NCBI RefSeq assembly: GCF_947487515.1
Contig: NZ_CANKWO010000002.1
Span: 434,001-498,000, forward strand
Direction: 5' to 3'
From: an uncultured Litoreibacter sp.
GTDB lineage: Bacteria > Pseudomonadota > Alphaproteobacteria > Rhodobacterales > Rhodobacteraceae
Length of the DNA stretch: 64,000 nucleotides
Part shown: positions 62,833 through 64,000 of the stretch, piece by piece
Layout of the letters: every line of letters starts with the position of its first letter
Position numbering within the stretch: the first letter of the stretch is position 1
The notes under the pieces: generated by a model
What the model saw: only the letters and a program-made list of their open reading frames with translations
Told to the model about the DNA's origin: nothing
Database searches by the model: none
Made by a program: the position numbers and the translations under genes

Positions 62833-63537
62833 CTATCGACAGGTCCCCCATCCTTGGTTTTGGAAGTGGAAGTGATCAGCGTGCAGCGCGTTATACTCCG
62901 GCCCCAACACGGTCGAGAACCACTGGCAGCCGGCGTCCCGCACATCTCGCAAGAACCCCTGTTGTGCCACGCTGCCGTTCCAATCAGACAGCAGATCAAC
63001 AGACGTGCCATCCGCCAAAACCACCCCACGGATATCGATGGACGCCGCAGTGGCGTGGGTGCTCATTCGGTTGGTGGCCCCCCGTATGGCGCGGCAGTTA
63101 TAGCTGCCAATGTGGCGCAGTTCTCGGATGGCTTGCCCAAAATGGGTCTGACCAGCGGGCTGCACCCCGTGCTGATCCCACATCGCCAAGCGAAGCGCAG
63201 TTTCACAGGCCGTTTCAAGCGGCCGCAATTTTGATGACCCGACGCCGGATAGGGAAACGCGGTTCGCGATGCCGCAGCGCTCTCCGTCCACTAGGGGATC
63301 CATCGCGCTAAACTGACCCGTCTGAGACAACACTCGCAAACAGGCCTCTGGCTCATTCAAGACACGACGCAGTTTGAAATGCGTCAGCGGCGTAACGGGA
63401 TCCGTCACCACCAGCTCTTTCATCGGGTTCCATTCCCGTGGCAAGGGGCTGCGTGGATCGGTAAATGCCCAGTAAACGCCAAACGCCACCACGCAGAAAA
63501 CCGTGATGGCGCTTAGAATACTCAACAATATGCGCAA
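62833..63537 (-). CDS. Extensin-like C-terminal domain protein
   Basis: The 234-aa product has one N-terminal signal or anchor helix (about residues 3-26) and an extensin-like C domain with HATAASIDIRGVVLADG and the C-terminal HADHFHFQNQGWGTCR. The His and Asp pattern resembles D,D-peptidase-type zinc folds, so a periplasmic peptidoglycan-related role is possible. The Cys residues probably form disulfides. It lies 21 bp after ahcY in the same direction. Confidence 0.88.
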   Translation of the reverse strand: MRILLSILSAITVFCVVAFGVYWAFTDPRSPLPREWNPMKELVVTDPVTPLTHFKLRRVLNEPEACLRVLSQTGQFSAMDPLVDGERCGIANRVSLSGVGSSKLRPLETACETALRLAMWDQHGVQPAGQTHFGQAIRELRHIGSYNCRAIRGATNRMSTHATAASIDIRGVVLADGTSVDLLSDWNGSVAQQGFLRDVRDAGCQWFSTVLGPEYNALHADHFHFQNQGWGTCR

Positions 63538-63558
63538 AGCGGCGATAGCGACGCCCCT

Positions 63559-64000
63559 TTAGTAGCGGTAGTGTTCTGGCTTGAACGGGCCGTCTGGCGA
63601 TACGCCGATGTAATCTGCCTGCTCTTTGTCCAGTTTCGACAGTTTCACACCGATACGATCAAGGTGCAGACGCGCCACTTTTTCATCCAGATGCTTGGGC
63701 AAAATATAGACGTCGTTCTTATACGCCTCATTGTTGTTCCACAGCTCCATCTGCGCCAACACTTGGTTGGTGAAGGACGCGGACATCACGAAGGACGGGT
63801 GACCGGTGGCGTTGCCAAGGTTCAGCAAACGACCTTCGGACAGCAGGATCAGACGGTTGCCGGACGGCATCTCGATCATGTCGACCTGTTCTTTGATGTT
63901 GGTCCATTTGTGGTTCTTCAACGAGGCCACTTGGATTTCATTGTCGAAGTGGCCGATGTTGCCAACAATCGCCATGTCCTTCATCTCGCGCATATGCTCG
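63559..64000 (-). CDS. ahcY: Adenosylhomocysteinase AhcY (C-terminal part)
   Basis: AhcY hydrolyses S-adenosylhomocysteine to adenosine and homocysteine, clearing the by-product of methylation. The C-terminal 146 residues are visible ([13 protein letters not shown]-like [44 protein letters not shown], and the C-terminus [11 protein letters not shown] with the NAD-contacting Lys and Tyr). The start lies beyond the right edge, so upstream control cannot be examined. The neighbouring extensin-like gene is unrelated in function. Confidence 0.96.
   Translation of the reverse strand, partial: EHMREMKDMAIVGNIGHFDNEIQVASLKNHKWTNIKEQVDMIEMPSGNRLILLSEGRLLNLGNATGHPSFVMSASFTNQVLAQMELWNNNEAYKNDVYILPKHLDEKVARLHLDRIGVKLSKLDKEQADYIGVSPDGPFKPEHYRY

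Noticed and set aside
1-64000. Mobile elements, CRISPR arrays, toxin-antitoxin pairs, tRNA or rRNA genes
   Set aside because: Scanning by eye I found no transposase or integrase motifs, no regularly spaced repeats, and no tRNA-like cloverleaf in the gaps. Most gaps are short and explained by promoters or terminators.

Overview
The window is chromosomal DNA of an alphaproteobacterium of the Rhodobacteraceae, most likely the marine Roseobacter group. Three things point there: a CtrA-type flagellar cluster with flaF/flbT and motE, the conserved block ubiB-ubiE-mutM-enoyl-CoA hydratase-rpsT-dnaA-dnaN-recF-gyrB, and a Mic60-type gene next to hemD and hemY. I recognise no insertion sequence, prophage, CRISPR array, rRNA or tRNA. 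The content is mostly vertically inherited core genome plus a few metabolic operons.

Layout. 1-21,274 is flagellar: fliF (cut by the window edge) diverges from fliL-(coiled-coil gene)-motE-motA-(610-aa exported protein)-flhA-fliR-flhB-(coiled-coil gene). A convergent operon flgB-flgC-fliE-fliQ-flgF-flgG-flgA-flgH-(second fliL) follows. Next come fliI, the operon fliC-flaF-flbT-DUF1217, flgN-like and flgJ-like genes, fliK and flgD. 21,266-33,234 is the housekeeping block: ubiquinone synthesis (ubiE, ubiB), DNA repair (mutM), an enoyl-CoA hydratase, rpsT, a rhodanese, dnaA, dnaN, recF, a LysE-type exporter and gyrB. 33,426-39,227 returns to flagella: motB, then flgE-flgK-flgL-flgI. The housekeeping block therefore splits the flagellar locus in two. 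I find near-consensus CtrA-type boxes (TTAA-N7-TTAA) at similar distances upstream of fliF/fliL, flgE and motB, and a weaker one upstream of fliC. Together these genes supply the export gate, rod, rings, hook, hook-filament junction, filament and stator. FliG/M/N, FliP and the regulators must lie elsewhere.

39,316-64,000 is metabolic and accessory: an Lrp-type regulator divergent from arginase-ctlX-ornithine cyclodeaminase (arginine or citrulline to ornithine to proline); an FMN riboswitch ahead of lumazine synthase (ribH2 type); a DAO-family oxidase; a copper-efflux operon copA-cueR with a MerR-type 19-bp-spacer promoter; msrB-msrA; a polyol ABC transporter operon with an AraC regulator and mannitol dehydrogenase; hemD-mic60-hemY; tsaD-gpsA-yciI-EVE; and DUF2853, extensin-like and ahcY (cut by the window edge) genes.

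Nothing here is clearly a wholly new system. The best leads are the 610-aa exported protein that travels with motE and motA, the paired hairpins in the flagellin leader next to flaF/flbT, the AraC-type direct repeats and post-smoE hairpin in the polyol operon, and a possible small RNA near 62.1 kb.
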